A DNA stretch of 64,000 nucleotides from Lachnospiraceae bacterium (GCA_024687305.1 JAILEQ010000062.1:1-64000), one strand, 5' to 3'. Positions 41,270-50,563 are shown, counted from the first letter of the stretch. Made by a program: numbers and translations. The notes: generated from the sequence alone by a model not told the origin.

Positions 41270-42226
41270 ATGAACACAAAACCATGCGATCCCAAAGCAT
41301 CAAAAGAAGTTGTTAAGGTGCTTGAATTTTTGAATTCCATAGAAGGCAAAGGGATACTTGCCGGGCAGCATACACAGACCATCCCGATGGAGGAGACCAC
41401 TCATATCAAGAGTATTACCGGCAAACTCCCCGCGGTATGCGGTTTTGAATTGCTCGGTTATTCACCCAACATAAACAGAGCAGACGCAAGTGAGGAGTGT
41501 CTTAAAGAAGTCGACGAAGTTTACGGAACCGTTGAGTGTGCACTTGAATGGGGAAGAAAAGGCGGTCTGGTAACATATACGTTCCATTGGTTTTCGCCCA
41601 TAGGCGGAAGAGACAAATCTTTCTACGCCGAGCATACCGATTTTGATGCATCCAAGGCCGCAACAAAGGGAACACCCGAGTACGAGGCTATGTTAAGAGA
41701 TCTCGACGTCATTGCAGACATCTTAAAGAAGTTTGAGGCCGAGAACATTCCGATACTTTGGAGACCTTTCCATGAAGCCGAGGGTACGTGGTTCTGGTGG
41801 GGAGCAAAAGGTCCCGTGGTGGCAAGAGATCTTTACAGGATAATGTTTGAATATTTTACCAAAGAAAAAGACATCCACAATCTCGTCTGGGTATGGAACT
41901 GTCCTGTTTCGGAAGCCTACGTGGGTGACGATTACTGCGATATCATTTCAAGAGATCTTTATCCCGAAGCGCATGCACACGGAAGTTTTGTAAACGAGTA
42001 CAAAGTGCTTACCGAATTTGCGCCGACAAAGGGTGTGGCACTTGCGGAGAACGGAGTCCTTCCCGATCCGAAGGCGTTAAAAGCCGACAAGGCAAACTGG
42101 CTTTGGTTCATGACATGGAGTCATGAGTTTTGCCTAACCGAGCAGTATAACAACTTTGACGTTTTAAAAGCGCTTTACGACGATCCCTACACGATCGATT
42201 TCGATACTTTGAAAAAATTGTATTGA
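41270..42226 (+). CDS. GH26 beta-mannanase/mannobiohydrolase-type glycoside hydrolase without signal peptide
   Basis: 318 residues. GH26 features are clear: GILAGQH near the N-terminus, ITGKLPAVCGFELLGY, TFHWFSP, acid/base E169 in WRPFHEAEGTWFWWG, WVWNCP and the nucleophile E260 in VALAENG. GH26 enzymes cleave beta-1,4-mannan and related glycans. No signal peptide is visible, so it probably acts in the cytoplasm on imported manno-oligosaccharides. It stands before an orphan receiver and a surface GH5 enzyme. Confidence 0.9.
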   Translation: MNTKPCDPKASKEVVKVLEFLNSIEGKGILAGQHTQTIPMEETTHIKSITGKLPAVCGFELLGYSPNINRADASEECLKEVDEVYGTVECALEWGRKGGLVTYTFHWFSPIGGRDKSFYAEHTDFDASKAATKGTPEYEAMLRDLDVIADILKKFEAENIPILWRPFHEAEGTWFWWGAKGPVVARDLYRIMFEYFTKEKDIHNLVWVWNCPVSEAYVGDDYCDIISRDLYPEAHAHGSFVNEYKVLTEFAPTKGVALAENGVLPDPKALKADKANWLWFMTWSHEFCLTEQYNNFDVLKALYDDPYTIDFDTLKKLY

Positions 42227-42294
42227 TGAAAGAAGAAAAAACTCTGATTCACCTTTCAAATTGTGGGGAAATGCCCAAAAACCTTGTTTCTTCC

Positions 42295-42323
42295 TTGCAA
42301 ATAAGCCGAAAGGGTGGTAAATT
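42295..42323 (+). promoter_or_regulatory. Promoter for the receiver-GH5 unit
   Basis: TTGCAA (42295-42300), 17 bp, TAAATT (42318-42323); 31 bp before the ATG, with an AAAGGAG site between. Confidence 0.6.
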
Positions 42324-42353
42324 TATGTTAGGGGGGATACTAAAGGAGACTAC

Positions 42354-42737
42354 ATGCTTAAAAAAATTTTAGTGGTGGATGACGACGATGTTTGTCGCGA
42401 TCTGCTGGCGGAAATTTTAGAAGTTGAATATGAGATAGTTCCTGCAAAGAACGGAGCAGAGGCACTCGGACTTCTTTCTTTCCAGTTGGGAAAGGTGGCG
42501 GCTGTGCTTCTTGATATCATGATGCCTCAGATGAACGGCTACGATTTTTTGAAAGTGTTCAACGAGAAGGGCTGGGATAAAAAGGTTCCCGTTATCGTCG
42601 TTACCGCAAGTGATGACGAGGAAACATTTGAAAAGTGCAGGGAACTGGGTATAAAGTTTTTTATCAGAAAACCTTACACATTTAAAGAAGCCTCGGGTGT
42701 TATCGAGAGCGCGATCAAGAGTTTTAAGAAGAAATAA
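42354..42737 (+). CDS. Stand-alone receiver (CheY-like) protein
   Basis: 127 residues, one receiver domain only: acidic D9-D12 cluster, phosphoacceptor D54 in LLDIMMPQMNG, T in VVTASD and K in IRKPYTF. No output domain, and no kinase nearby. Its stop codon lies 8 bp before the GH5 start, so it is cotranscribed with the enzyme; why is unclear. Confidence 0.92.
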   Translation: MLKKILVVDDDDVCRDLLAEILEVEYEIVPAKNGAEALGLLSFQLGKVAAVLLDIMMPQMNGYDFLKVFNEKGWDKKVPVIVVTASDDEETFEKCRELGIKFFIRKPYTFKEASGVIESAIKSFKKK

Positions 42738-42744
42738 TCAGACT

Positions 42745-44568
42745 ATGAAAAAGACAAGACTTTTTAAATCGCTGCCGATATTGGCAGCGATTGTGTTTTT
42801 ATTAAACACAACATCAATCGATACTTTTGCGGAAGGCGAACTTACCGGTAAATCAGCCACAGAGATAGTTTCCATGATGGATAAGGGCTGGAACATGGGT
42901 AATACGTTCGATGCAACGGACGGTAAGAAAGACGATGTATATTCCCAGGAAACTTCATGGGGCAATCCGAGAGCCTCAAAAGAGCTCATACAGGGTGTCA
43001 AAGCAGCAGGCTTTAATACGATCCGTATTCCCGTCACCTGGTACAGATTCGAAGATAAGAACAATAATTACGCGATCGACGAAGCGTTTATGGCAAGAGT
43101 TACCGAGATCGTGGATTATGCCATGGATGAAGGTCTCTTTGTCATCATAAATCTTCATCACGAGAAATGGGTGAACGATAAAGACATAGACAAAAACTAT
43201 GTTGAGATCGGCAAGCGTCTTAAAGCCACTTGGAGTCAGATCGCGGATAATTTTGCGGATTACGATCAGCATCTTATATTTGAAGCCATGAATGAGCCCA
43301 GAGCTCAGGGTGCAAATTACGAGTGGACCGGAAATAAGGACTGCTACGCCGCGGTCAACTATTTAAACGATGTTTTTGTAAACACGATAAGAAGTAACGG
43401 CAAGGGACACAACGGCGAAAGAATGCTCATGATCCCGGGATATGCGGCATCGAGCAGTCAGAACGTACTCGATTCGATCGAAATACCGAACGTGGGCGGA
43501 AAGCCTGCAGAGAATATCTGTATTTCGGTACATTGCTATTCACCTTACGAATTTTGCTTAACCGACAAGCAGGTGGCTTTTGACCCGAAGCGATCGGCCG
43601 ATACTTCCGATATAACGCGTCTTATGTCGAGCTGCAAGCGGCTCTTTATCGATAACGGCATTCCGGTCATAATAGGCGAGTGCGGGTGCACCAATTCGGG
43701 CAACAACAACGATGCCCGTCTTGAATGGTTTGCGTTCTTTGGAACTCAGACGAAGGCAAAGGGCATTCCCGCCATCGTATGGGATAACGGAGCCAAGGGA
43801 TCTACCGGAGGTGAATGTCACAGATATATAGACAGAAAGACCGGTGAGGCTGTAGCAGCAGATCTCATAGAAGCTTTCATTAAAGGTGAAAAAGAAGAGG
43901 CTCTTCCGGAAGCCGCAGATGTGATTTATGATTTTGAACCCCACGATGACGGAACCGGGAAGCTTGTTCCGATGGGCCCTTCCGATGCGGGATTTGACCA
44001 GAAACATCTTTCCAATCAGGCAAAGATCAACCATACCGACGGCGCTAAAGTCGGCTTTTCGATGAAGGTCGATACCGAGGTCGAAGCCATGACCGTTTCC
44101 ACGGATATATCGAGATTTGCAGGTAAGAACCTAAAGATCACCGCATGGGTACGTTCCGATGAACCCAATACGGTAACCATGAACGTTTCTTCCGATGAAG
44201 ACGGATTCTTTACCGTCAATACTTCGGATGAGTGGCAGGAGCTCACTCTTTATGTCGGACTCGATGAAGGAAGATCGTTCTTGTCTTTCTCGGCGGATGA
44301 AGAAAAGACTTACTATGTAGACGACATTTCGATAGAGATGGTAGATACGCTCGATGTCATTTCGGACGGCAGCAACCTGCCCGACAAAACGGTCAATGCA
44401 GACCAGACTGAGGAATATGTCGATGAAAACGGCAATCCCGTAACGGTACTCAGCGTTAATATAATCATCATATACATGTTATCGTCCGTAGTCGGTGTTA
44501 CACTTCTCGCCGTGCTTGCGATCCTGATCGGCAAACGGAAAAAAGCAAAGAAAAAGAATAAACGATAA
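42745..44568 (+). CDS. Membrane-anchored GH5 glycanase with carbohydrate-binding module
   Basis: 607 residues from the ATG at 42745, with a weak ribosome site inside the preceding gene end. Signal peptide (about 1-29), GH5 domain (about 35-375) with GWNMGNTFDA, FNTIRIPVTWYRF, NLHHEKW, acid/base E184 in EAMNEPRAQG, VHCYSPY and nucleophile E312 in IIGECG. A CBM4/9-like beta-sandwich (about 400-540, ending YYVDDISIEM) follows, then a membrane helix (about 570-590) and the basic tail KRKKAKKKNKR. It acts at the outer surface on a beta-1,4-glucan or mannan. A terminator follows. Confidence 0.88.
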   Translation: MKKTRLFKSLPILAAIVFLLNTTSIDTFAEGELTGKSATEIVSMMDKGWNMGNTFDATDGKKDDVYSQETSWGNPRASKELIQGVKAAGFNTIRIPVTWYRFEDKNNNYAIDEAFMARVTEIVDYAMDEGLFVIINLHHEKWVNDKDIDKNYVEIGKRLKATWSQIADNFADYDQHLIFEAMNEPRAQGANYEWTGNKDCYAAVNYLNDVFVNTIRSNGKGHNGERMLMIPGYAASSSQNVLDSIEIPNVGGKPAENICISVHCYSPYEFCLTDKQVAFDPKRSADTSDITRLMSSCKRLFIDNGIPVIIGECGCTNSGNNNDARLEWFAFFGTQTKAKGIPAIVWDNGAKGSTGGECHRYIDRKTGEAVAADLIEAFIKGEKEEALPEAADVIYDFEPHDDGTGKLVPMGPSDAGFDQKHLSNQAKINHTDGAKVGFSMKVDTEVEAMTVSTDISRFAGKNLKITAWVRSDEPNTVTMNVSSDEDGFFTVNTSDEWQELTLYVGLDEGRSFLSFSADEEKTYYVDDISIEMVDTLDVISDGSNLPDKTVNADQTEEYVDENGNPVTVLSVNIIIIYMLSSVVGVTLLAVLAILIGKRKKAKKKNKR

Positions 44569-44576
44569 AACCTTAA

Positions 44577-44606
44577 AAAATCGGCCTTTTTGGGCCGATT
44601 TTTTAT
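44577..44606 (+). terminator. Intrinsic terminator
   Basis: AAAATCGGCC (44577-44586) and GGCCGATTTT (44593-44602) followed by more T. Ends the GH5 transcript. Confidence 0.93.
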
Positions 44607-44611
44607 TTTGC

Positions 44612-44641
44612 CCCCGGGGAACGGAGGTGTTGGTTCATTTT
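44612..44641. repeat. REP-like element, diverged copy
   Basis: CCCCGGGGAACGGAGGTGTT then GGTTCATTTT. Core differs at two places from the copies at 22631 and 37130, and it sits immediately after a terminator. Confidence 0.6.
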
Positions 44642-44658
44642 ATATTTTTCAAAATGTA

Positions 44659-44703
44659 TTGACACCAACTGTTTATAGGTGTATATATAACACATAAACA
44701 GTT
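44659..44703 (+). promoter_or_regulatory. Promoter and operator of the GntR-ABC operon
   Basis: TTGACA (44659-44664), 17 bp, TATATA (44682-44687). A perfect 10-bp inverted repeat, AACTGTTTAT (44667-44676) and ATAAACAGTT (44694-44703), embraces the -10, with near-palindromic GTGTATATATAACAC in the middle. The position predicts autorepression by the GntR protein. Confidence 0.75.
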
Positions 44704-44734
44704 ACTTGACACACGATGAATAAGGAGAGAAGAA

Positions 44735-45109
44735 ATGAAGATATCCCAATCATCAGGCGTGCCGATATATCAGCAGATAGCGAACTCGTTTCGAAACGAT
44801 ATTCTGGCCGGCCGGCTTAAAGAAGGCGAGTATCTGCCGTCAATCAGGGAACTGGCGAAAGATCTTCGAATAAGTGTCATCACTACGATGAAGGCTTACG
44901 AGATCCTTTCCGAAGAAGGGTATATAACACCTGCACAGGGAAAAGGATATTTCGTAAATTCACAAGACAGTGAACTGTTAAAGGAACAGCACTTAAGAAA
45001 GGTCGAAAGTTCACTTAACGACGCAATAGCAAATGCGGATATAGCGGGCATAACCGACAAAGAACTTGTGAGCATGTTAAACATGCTGTTATCAATGAGA
45101 GAAGATTAA
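44735..45109 (+). CDS. GntR-family regulator, YtrA subfamily
   Basis: 124 residues. N-terminal winged helix (about 8-75) with SGVPIYQQIANSFRNDILAGRL and LPSIRELAKDLRISVITTMKAYEILSEEGYI. The short C-terminal dimerisation segment (about 80-124) is typical of the YtrA subfamily, which represses adjacent ABC transporter genes and is relieved by cell-wall antibiotics. Strong site AAGGAGAG. The palindromic operator at its promoter fits. Confidence 0.93.
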   Translation: MKISQSSGVPIYQQIANSFRNDILAGRLKEGEYLPSIRELAKDLRISVITTMKAYEILSEEGYITPAQGKGYFVNSQDSELLKEQHLRKVESSLNDAIANADIAGITDKELVSMLNMLLSMRED

Positions 45110-45120
45110 GGAGTAAATAA

Positions 45121-46020
45121 ATGATCTGCGAAAACATTATTGAAGCTAAAAACATTGAAAAGAATTTTAAGAACTTTTCCTTGAAGATCGAAGATCTTAA
45201 GATCCCCACGGGATTTGCGACCGCGCTCATCGGCGAGAACGGTGCCGGTAAAACGACATTGCTCAATATCCTTTCGGGGATAAGACTTGATTACAAAGGA
45301 AGCATCGAGTTTTTCGGAGAATACAACGACAAAGACAGGGAACGGAATCCTGAAGTAAAAGAACGTATCGGATATACCGGAACCGAGAATTATTACCTTC
45401 CTCACTGGACGGTAGATCAGATAGACGAGCTTTCGGAACTCCTTTTCAAAAATTACGATCACGAGAAGTTCATGGCCAGATACGATGAACTTGCGATCTC
45501 TTCTTCGGGAAAGTATGACGGTAAAAAGAAAGTGAGCGAACTGTCCGACGGTACCAAGACAAAGCTTCAGCTTGCGCAGGTACTTGCAAGAGATACCGAT
45601 CTTTTGCTGATGGACGAGCCGGCTTCTCCGCTCGATCCTTTGATGAGAGACAAACTTTGTGAACTTATCAGAGAATACATCACTTCCAAGGAAGGAAGAA
45701 CGGTCCTTTTTTCCACACACAACATTTCGGATATGGAAAACGTTACCGACTACGCGATCATCGTAGAGCACGGAAATGTTGTTGAATCGGGTTCTGTGGA
45801 CGAACTCAAGGAGAAATATATCCTTGTGAAGGGTGAGCCCGAAGATGCCCAAAAAGCGAAGAGCGTTCTTTATACCATGACCGAGAGCAAATACGGTTTT
45901 GAAGGTATATGCCTTGCAGAAAATCTCGAAAAGCTTACCGGACTGGATATCACAACCGAGGCGCCGTCGCTTTTCCAGATAAGCGTTGCGGTTATGAAGA
46001 ACAATACGAGAGTGAAATGA
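45121..46020 (+). CDS. ABC transporter ATPase
   Basis: 299 residues. Walker A GENGAGKTT (about 40-48), signature LSDGTKTKLQLAQ, Walker B LLLMDEPASPLDP and H-loop STHN. The ~230-residue ATPase core is followed by an extra C-terminal domain (about 240-299) often seen in YtrB/EcsA-like transporters. It begins 11 bp after the GntR gene and is followed by two small membrane proteins. Confidence 0.92.
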   Translation: MICENIIEAKNIEKNFKNFSLKIEDLKIPTGFATALIGENGAGKTTLLNILSGIRLDYKGSIEFFGEYNDKDRERNPEVKERIGYTGTENYYLPHWTVDQIDELSELLFKNYDHEKFMARYDELAISSSGKYDGKKKVSELSDGTKTKLQLAQVLARDTDLLLMDEPASPLDPLMRDKLCELIREYITSKEGRTVLFSTHNISDMENVTDYAIIVEHGNVVESGSVDELKEKYILVKGEPEDAQKAKSVLYTMTESKYGFEGICLAENLEKLTGLDITTEAPSLFQISVAVMKNNTRVK

Positions 46021-46030
46021 GAGGCGTAAA

Positions 46031-46690
46031 ATGAATATATACAGTGTTTACAAAGCATATATTTCGCGAACAAACAAGATTGTTCTTAACACCATTACGA
46101 TCGTACTTGCCATTTTTTCTTTATTATTGTCAAAAGACGAGAGTATGTTTATGATGCCGCTTGCGGTTGAGCCCATCGTTTATGTGGCTGTGGCGGGTGT
46201 GATGGATTTTTTCCAGTTCGGAGGAGTATTGAGCAAAAAGGGTAACATCCCCGAAAGCATACTATGTGCATTTAAAGGGAAAGAACTGCTTGTAAAGGCT
46301 GTGATTTCCGACAGACTGGCACATCTTATAAGACTGTTTGTTATAGTGCTTCCCACGCTGATCTTGGCGGACAGTTTAACTCCGGGCAAGTTATTCGTGA
46401 TCGTGGCGAGCTGGCTGGGTGCATTTCTCGCCGTAACGATCCTAAACCTCATTACCAGGGTATTGAGTCTGACATTTCAGATATCGATGCTCGTTGCATA
46501 TCTGATGATGATACCGCTGTCGGTGATCGAAATCATTCCCTCGGTGGTATATACGTTTGGAACGGGAGATATGACGATCTTCTTTGCGGCAGTATCGGTG
46601 GTATATGCATTGCTTGGTATAGGTTTTTCTGTTCTGCAAGGGTATCTGGCAGGTTCGACATACAGATATAAGCTTGCGGACATACACTAA
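46031..46690 (+). CDS. ABC transporter membrane protein
   Basis: 219 residues with about six hydrophobic helices (about 15-35, 38-60, 95-115, 118-145, 150-172 and 185-205). No enzymatic motif. Follows the ATPase gene by 10 bp. Probably one half of the channel with the next gene product. Confidence 0.75.
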   Translation: MNIYSVYKAYISRTNKIVLNTITIVLAIFSLLLSKDESMFMMPLAVEPIVYVAVAGVMDFFQFGGVLSKKGNIPESILCAFKGKELLVKAVISDRLAHLIRLFVIVLPTLILADSLTPGKLFVIVASWLGAFLAVTILNLITRVLSLTFQISMLVAYLMMIPLSVIEIIPSVVYTFGTGDMTIFFAAVSVVYALLGIGFSVLQGYLAGSTYRYKLADIH

Positions 46691-46725
46691 TTATTTATTA
46701 TCATACTAAAGATACGGAGGATATG

Positions 46726-47418
46726 ATGATCAACGATCTTAAACTTGGTTTCAAGTTATTTAAATACGGTATTCAGAGCAAATCGCTCATAACACTGTTT
46801 TTTATCTTCACGGCGATAGGCATATTGATGGAGCTGTTTGCTACATCAACCATGGACAACATGGGCGGACTTTATATGGTGCTTTGCCCGATTTATTTTG
46901 CGCAGCTTCTTATCACGTCAACGGTTTCTTTGTACATAGCTTCCTCACCGTACAAGTTCAAACTCCAGACAATAATACCTGTGACATACAACTTTATCAT
47001 CATGACGATAACGTTCGGACTCTTCATTATACTGAGATTATTAAGAATATATTTACTTTCTGCCTACTCCGAAGAGTTGATAAAGAATGCTTTATGTGGC
47101 ATTATATTTGTGGCGTTTTTCGTAATGGTGCTTCAGATATACAGTGTCATCGCTTACAGATCTTTCATAGCGTCATTGTTTGTTTTCTTCCCCGTATTTA
47201 TTATCACCTTTGCGGGACAGGGATTCATCTCAAAGCATCTTGGCCGATTTGCGATCTTTGGAAAATTGTATAATTTAAGTGCCGTATCGGCTGTGAGCAT
47301 TGCGATCGTTATGCTGGTTTTGGGCTACGTCGGTTCGTATTATCTTTCAATCGCTTTATACAGAAAGGATCTTGACCCCAGAACGTATAAGCAGGCTTTG
47401 GCAAGAGTCGGAAGATAA
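46726..47418 (+). CDS. ABC transporter membrane protein
   Basis: 230 residues. Two ATG codons stand together after CGGAGG; the second (46726) has better spacing. Six predicted helices, including SLITLFFIFTAIGILMELFA and AIVMLVLGYVGSYYL. Likely partner of the preceding permease in a heterodimeric channel served by the ATPase at 45121. Confidence 0.75.
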   Translation: MINDLKLGFKLFKYGIQSKSLITLFFIFTAIGILMELFATSTMDNMGGLYMVLCPIYFAQLLITSTVSLYIASSPYKFKLQTIIPVTYNFIIMTITFGLFIILRLLRIYLLSAYSEELIKNALCGIIFVAFFVMVLQIYSVIAYRSFIASLFVFFPVFIITFAGQGFISKHLGRFAIFGKLYNLSAVSAVSIAIVMLVLGYVGSYYLSIALYRKDLDPRTYKQALARVGR

Positions 47419-47461
47419 CGTTCTTTAAAGCTTTAGTACGGCATTTGACTTTGGAGATAAA

Positions 47462-48538
47462 ATGAGCAGAAAAGACAAAGATAACGAAAGGACCGGGATC
47501 AGTTTTATCTCGGTTCTTTTAAGTTTACTGATACTGGTTTTGATAGTCGGATTCGTGATATTTAAGCATTATTACAACATGATGGAGACTCAAAAGCCGG
47601 TAAGGGACAAAGAAAACGTACTCGAAAACATACCGAAAGAGCTTCCGGATGTCGATGAATTATATTCCGACAATGAAGAGGACGACGTTTCTGTAAAAGA
47701 AGAGACACATGACGGTGTGAGTGCACCGGATTTTTCTTTTGACATGGACATGGACGGTATATACAATGTCATGATCGTCGGTGTGGATTCAAGAGAAGAC
47801 GATTATTCGGGCCGTTCCGATGCAATGATACTTATCAGCGTGGACCGTAAGACCAATAGGACCGTAATGACATCGTTTTTACGCGATATTTACGTATCCA
47901 TCCCCGAAAACGGGCACAACAGACTCAATGCCGCTTATGCGTTCGGCGGGAGCAAACTGTTAAAAGACACTATATACGAGAATTTCGGTATCCCGATAGA
48001 CAATACGATAACCATCAATTTCTTTGTGATTAAAGATTTTGTGAATGCGATCGGCGGACTCGATGTCGAGCTTTCAGCCGAGGAGATCGTTCATATGAAT
48101 TCGTATGTGACAACGCAGAGTGAAGATTTCGGCGAAGGAGCAACAAACGACAGACTGCCCGAAGAAGACGGTGTTTATCACTTAAACGGCAATCAGGCAC
48201 TGGCATATGCAAGAGTCAGATATGTCGGCACGGATTTCGGACGGACTGCAAGGCAGAGAAGCATTCTTGCCATGTCAATGGATAAAGTAAAGAATATGAG
48301 CATTTCGGAACTTAATGACCTTGCGGAAACTGTCCTTCCAAAACTTCGGACCGATATGAGCGAGACAGACTGCCTGAATTTCATCTTTTCACTGTTTTTA
48401 TCAAGGGGATACGATTTTGATTCGATGGCTGTTCCCGGCGAAGGATTGTTCACATTTGAGACGATCGACGGAATGAGCGTCATAAACGTTGATTTTGAAC
48501 AAAATACCGCGGGGTGGTACAATCTACTTACGAAATAA
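47462..48538 (+). CDS. LytR-CpsA-Psr (LCP) family cell-wall polymer ligase
   Basis: 358 residues. Short cytoplasmic end, TM helix (about 15-36), acidic spacer (about 45-85), then the LCP domain from YNVMIVGVDSREDD onward, with SDAMILISVDRKTNRTVMTSFLRDIYV, the Arg/Asp set that binds the pyrophosphate of the lipid-linked donor, HNRLNAAYAFGG and YARVRYVGTDFGRTARQR. LCP enzymes attach teichoic acids or capsule polymers to peptidoglycan on the outside of the membrane. Downstream of the ABC operon by 43 bp. Confidence 0.9.
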   Translation: MSRKDKDNERTGISFISVLLSLLILVLIVGFVIFKHYYNMMETQKPVRDKENVLENIPKELPDVDELYSDNEEDDVSVKEETHDGVSAPDFSFDMDMDGIYNVMIVGVDSREDDYSGRSDAMILISVDRKTNRTVMTSFLRDIYVSIPENGHNRLNAAYAFGGSKLLKDTIYENFGIPIDNTITINFFVIKDFVNAIGGLDVELSAEEIVHMNSYVTTQSEDFGEGATNDRLPEEDGVYHLNGNQALAYARVRYVGTDFGRTARQRSILAMSMDKVKNMSISELNDLAETVLPKLRTDMSETDCLNFIFSLFLSRGYDFDSMAVPGEGLFTFETIDGMSVINVDFEQNTAGWYNLLTK

Positions 48539-48565
48539 CTTTTCTTTGTGCATGAGGGCAGACAT

Positions 48566-49912
48566 ATGAGTGAAGATATAAAGCAAAAAGGCAAAAAGAA
48601 AAAGGGTTTCTTTGTATTCCTTGCAATAATAGCCGCGCTTTTTGTGATCATGACGATCGCAAACATGGTAAGCGCCGTAATGTTAAGAAGCTATATCCGG
48701 TCTTTTGACGCCGTGGAATACGATGATTCAAGACTTGTACCGGAGTTTGAAGACGGACATTACACTTTTACCACGGACGGGGATCTTAAGATAATGCACT
48801 TAACCGACATTCACATCGGCGGAGGCATAAGATCTTACAAAAACGATAAGAAGACCGTTTACGAAGTGATCACTATGTTACGTGCCGAAAAGCCCGACCT
48901 TGTGGTGCTTGGAGGTGACAATACATATTGTCTTCCAAAGATAGGCTTTAACGGCGGTGCGACCGTGAACAACCGATCTGCCGCAAGAAGCGTCATCGAG
49001 ATCTTCGAGCACGAGAAAGTGTATTTTACGACCGTATTCGGAAATCACGACACCGAAGCGTTCGACCTGGCCGATCGTCAGGAGATCGCCGACCTTTATA
49101 TGAACGATAAGTTCAAATATTGCATATTCAATGAGGAGTTTACGGACCTCGATGCCGATACCGTTCCGAGTGTTTCGAACCAGTGCATAGTGCTTAAGAA
49201 TACTTCGGGAAAGATCACGAAGCTTATAATGCTCCTCGATACAAATGCTTATATCAATACGCGTTTTATAAGCACGGTATTCGGAAGATATGATACGATT
49301 CACGATTCCGAGATAAAGTGGGCGGCCGATACGGTAAAAGATATGTCAAAGAAAGCGGGTCTGTCGAAAGATGAGTATCTTAAATGCGTTTTCTTTATGC
49401 ATATTCCGATAGGTGAATACAGAGCGGCGCTTGACGATCTTATCACGGAAGAACGCGATGCAAAGGGAAACATCAAAGGGTTTACCTCAAAAACGCCGTC
49501 CGATACGGTATTTGTTGACGGAGTGTGGGGCGAAGAAAAAGTCTGCTACGGAGGCCTTAACAATTCCGGCGACCCGAAGGATCAGGATGATTTCTTTGAA
49601 GTAATGTGTGAGGATATGGGATGTGTGGATGCGATCTTCTGCGGACACGATCATACCAACAACGCTACGGTCATTTATAAAGGCGTAATGCTTTCATATT
49701 CATATTCTCTTGATAATGAAGCTTACGGAAACAAGATAATGTACAGCGGACTTCAAAGAGGTGCGCAGGTGATCGAGATCGCTTCTGACGGAAGTTTCAG
49801 AAGACAGAATAAAAATGCATATATTGATTACGGGTGCGACCCCAATAAATTTGTGGAAGTGTACCTTGATAAACCGCTTTACGAAGAGTGGTACAGAACT
49901 TACGAAAAATAG
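48566..49912 (+). CDS. Membrane-tethered calcineurin-like metallophosphoesterase
   Basis: 448 residues from the ATG at 48566 (GAGGGCAGACAT site; a GTG 18 bp upstream is weaker). TM helix (about 17-40), then the metal site motifs DIHIGG (D-x-H), GGDNTYC, FGNHD, FFMHI and GHDHTN, i.e. D-H, GD, GNHD, H and GHxH. It acts outside the membrane on a phosphoester. It follows the LCP gene by 27 bp, suggesting a cell-envelope role. Confidence 0.88.
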   Translation: MSEDIKQKGKKKKGFFVFLAIIAALFVIMTIANMVSAVMLRSYIRSFDAVEYDDSRLVPEFEDGHYTFTTDGDLKIMHLTDIHIGGGIRSYKNDKKTVYEVITMLRAEKPDLVVLGGDNTYCLPKIGFNGGATVNNRSAARSVIEIFEHEKVYFTTVFGNHDTEAFDLADRQEIADLYMNDKFKYCIFNEEFTDLDADTVPSVSNQCIVLKNTSGKITKLIMLLDTNAYINTRFISTVFGRYDTIHDSEIKWAADTVKDMSKKAGLSKDEYLKCVFFMHIPIGEYRAALDDLITEERDAKGNIKGFTSKTPSDTVFVDGVWGEEKVCYGGLNNSGDPKDQDDFFEVMCEDMGCVDAIFCGHDHTNNATVIYKGVMLSYSYSLDNEAYGNKIMYSGLQRGAQVIEIASDGSFRRQNKNAYIDYGCDPNKFVEVYLDKPLYEEWYRTYEK

Positions 49913-49930
49913 TCTGAAAGGGTTTTTGAT

Positions 49931-50557
49931 TTGAAACATTTGATATTTGATATAGACGGAACGCTTTGGAATACGACGGGCGTTGTGGCACGTGCGTGGA
50001 CAGAGGCTGTAAAGGAGTCGGGGGTAGAAGAACTTAAAGATCTTCTGATAACCGACAAGATGCTTCAAAAAGAATTCGGAAAGCCTATGGACGAGATAGC
50101 CGACGATCTTTTCGGAGATATCGATCCCGTTAAAAAGGCCGATCTTTTAAAGCGCTGCTGTGAACTTGAACATAAGGCTATAGAGGACAATAAAGACGAC
50201 CTTACCTATAAGGGCGTTCGCAAGACGTTAAGAGAACTCGCAAAAGACAACAAGCTCTATATCGTCAGCAATTGTCAGGACGGGTATATCGAACTTGTGA
50301 TAAGGAAAAACAACATCGCGGATATCATTACCGATTATGAATGTTTCGGTCATACGGGCCTTTTAAAAGCGGATAACATAAAACTTGTTATTGAAAGAAA
50401 CGGAATAGATAAAGCATATTACATCGGAGACACTCTCGGAGACCGGAATTCCGCGAAGGAAGCGGGCTGCGAGTTCGTGTTTGCGGATTACGGCTTCGGA
50501 GAAGTCAAAGATGCGGATTACATAATTTATTCCTTTACGGATATGCTGTCTCTGTGA
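49931..50557 (+). CDS. HAD-superfamily phosphatase (phosphoglycolate phosphatase-like)
   Basis: 208 residues. Motif I DIDGTLW (D8-x-D10), motif II IVSNC, motif III K, motif IV GDTLGDRNSAKEAG. The helical cap lies between residues 15 and 85. TTG start with a GAAAGGG site 8 bp upstream of it. It follows the metallophosphatase gene by 18 bp. Substrate unknown. Confidence 0.88.
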   Translation: MKHLIFDIDGTLWNTTGVVARAWTEAVKESGVEELKDLLITDKMLQKEFGKPMDEIADDLFGDIDPVKKADLLKRCCELEHKAIEDNKDDLTYKGVRKTLRELAKDNKLYIVSNCQDGYIELVIRKNNIADIITDYECFGHTGLLKADNIKLVIERNGIDKAYYIGDTLGDRNSAKEAGCEFVFADYGFGEVKDADYIIYSFTDMLSL

Positions 50558-50563
50558 TATAAT
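50534..50563 (+). promoter_or_regulatory. Promoter inside the end of the HAD gene
   Basis: TTTACG, 18 bp, TATAAT (50558-50563) with TG one base upstream: an extended -10. The leader of about 85 nt that follows can fold as TGTGC/GCACA, CTGCG/CGCAG and GCTGtGG/CCAGC hairpins before the ribosome-site-like GGGTTACGGGAAAA. Confidence 0.6.
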
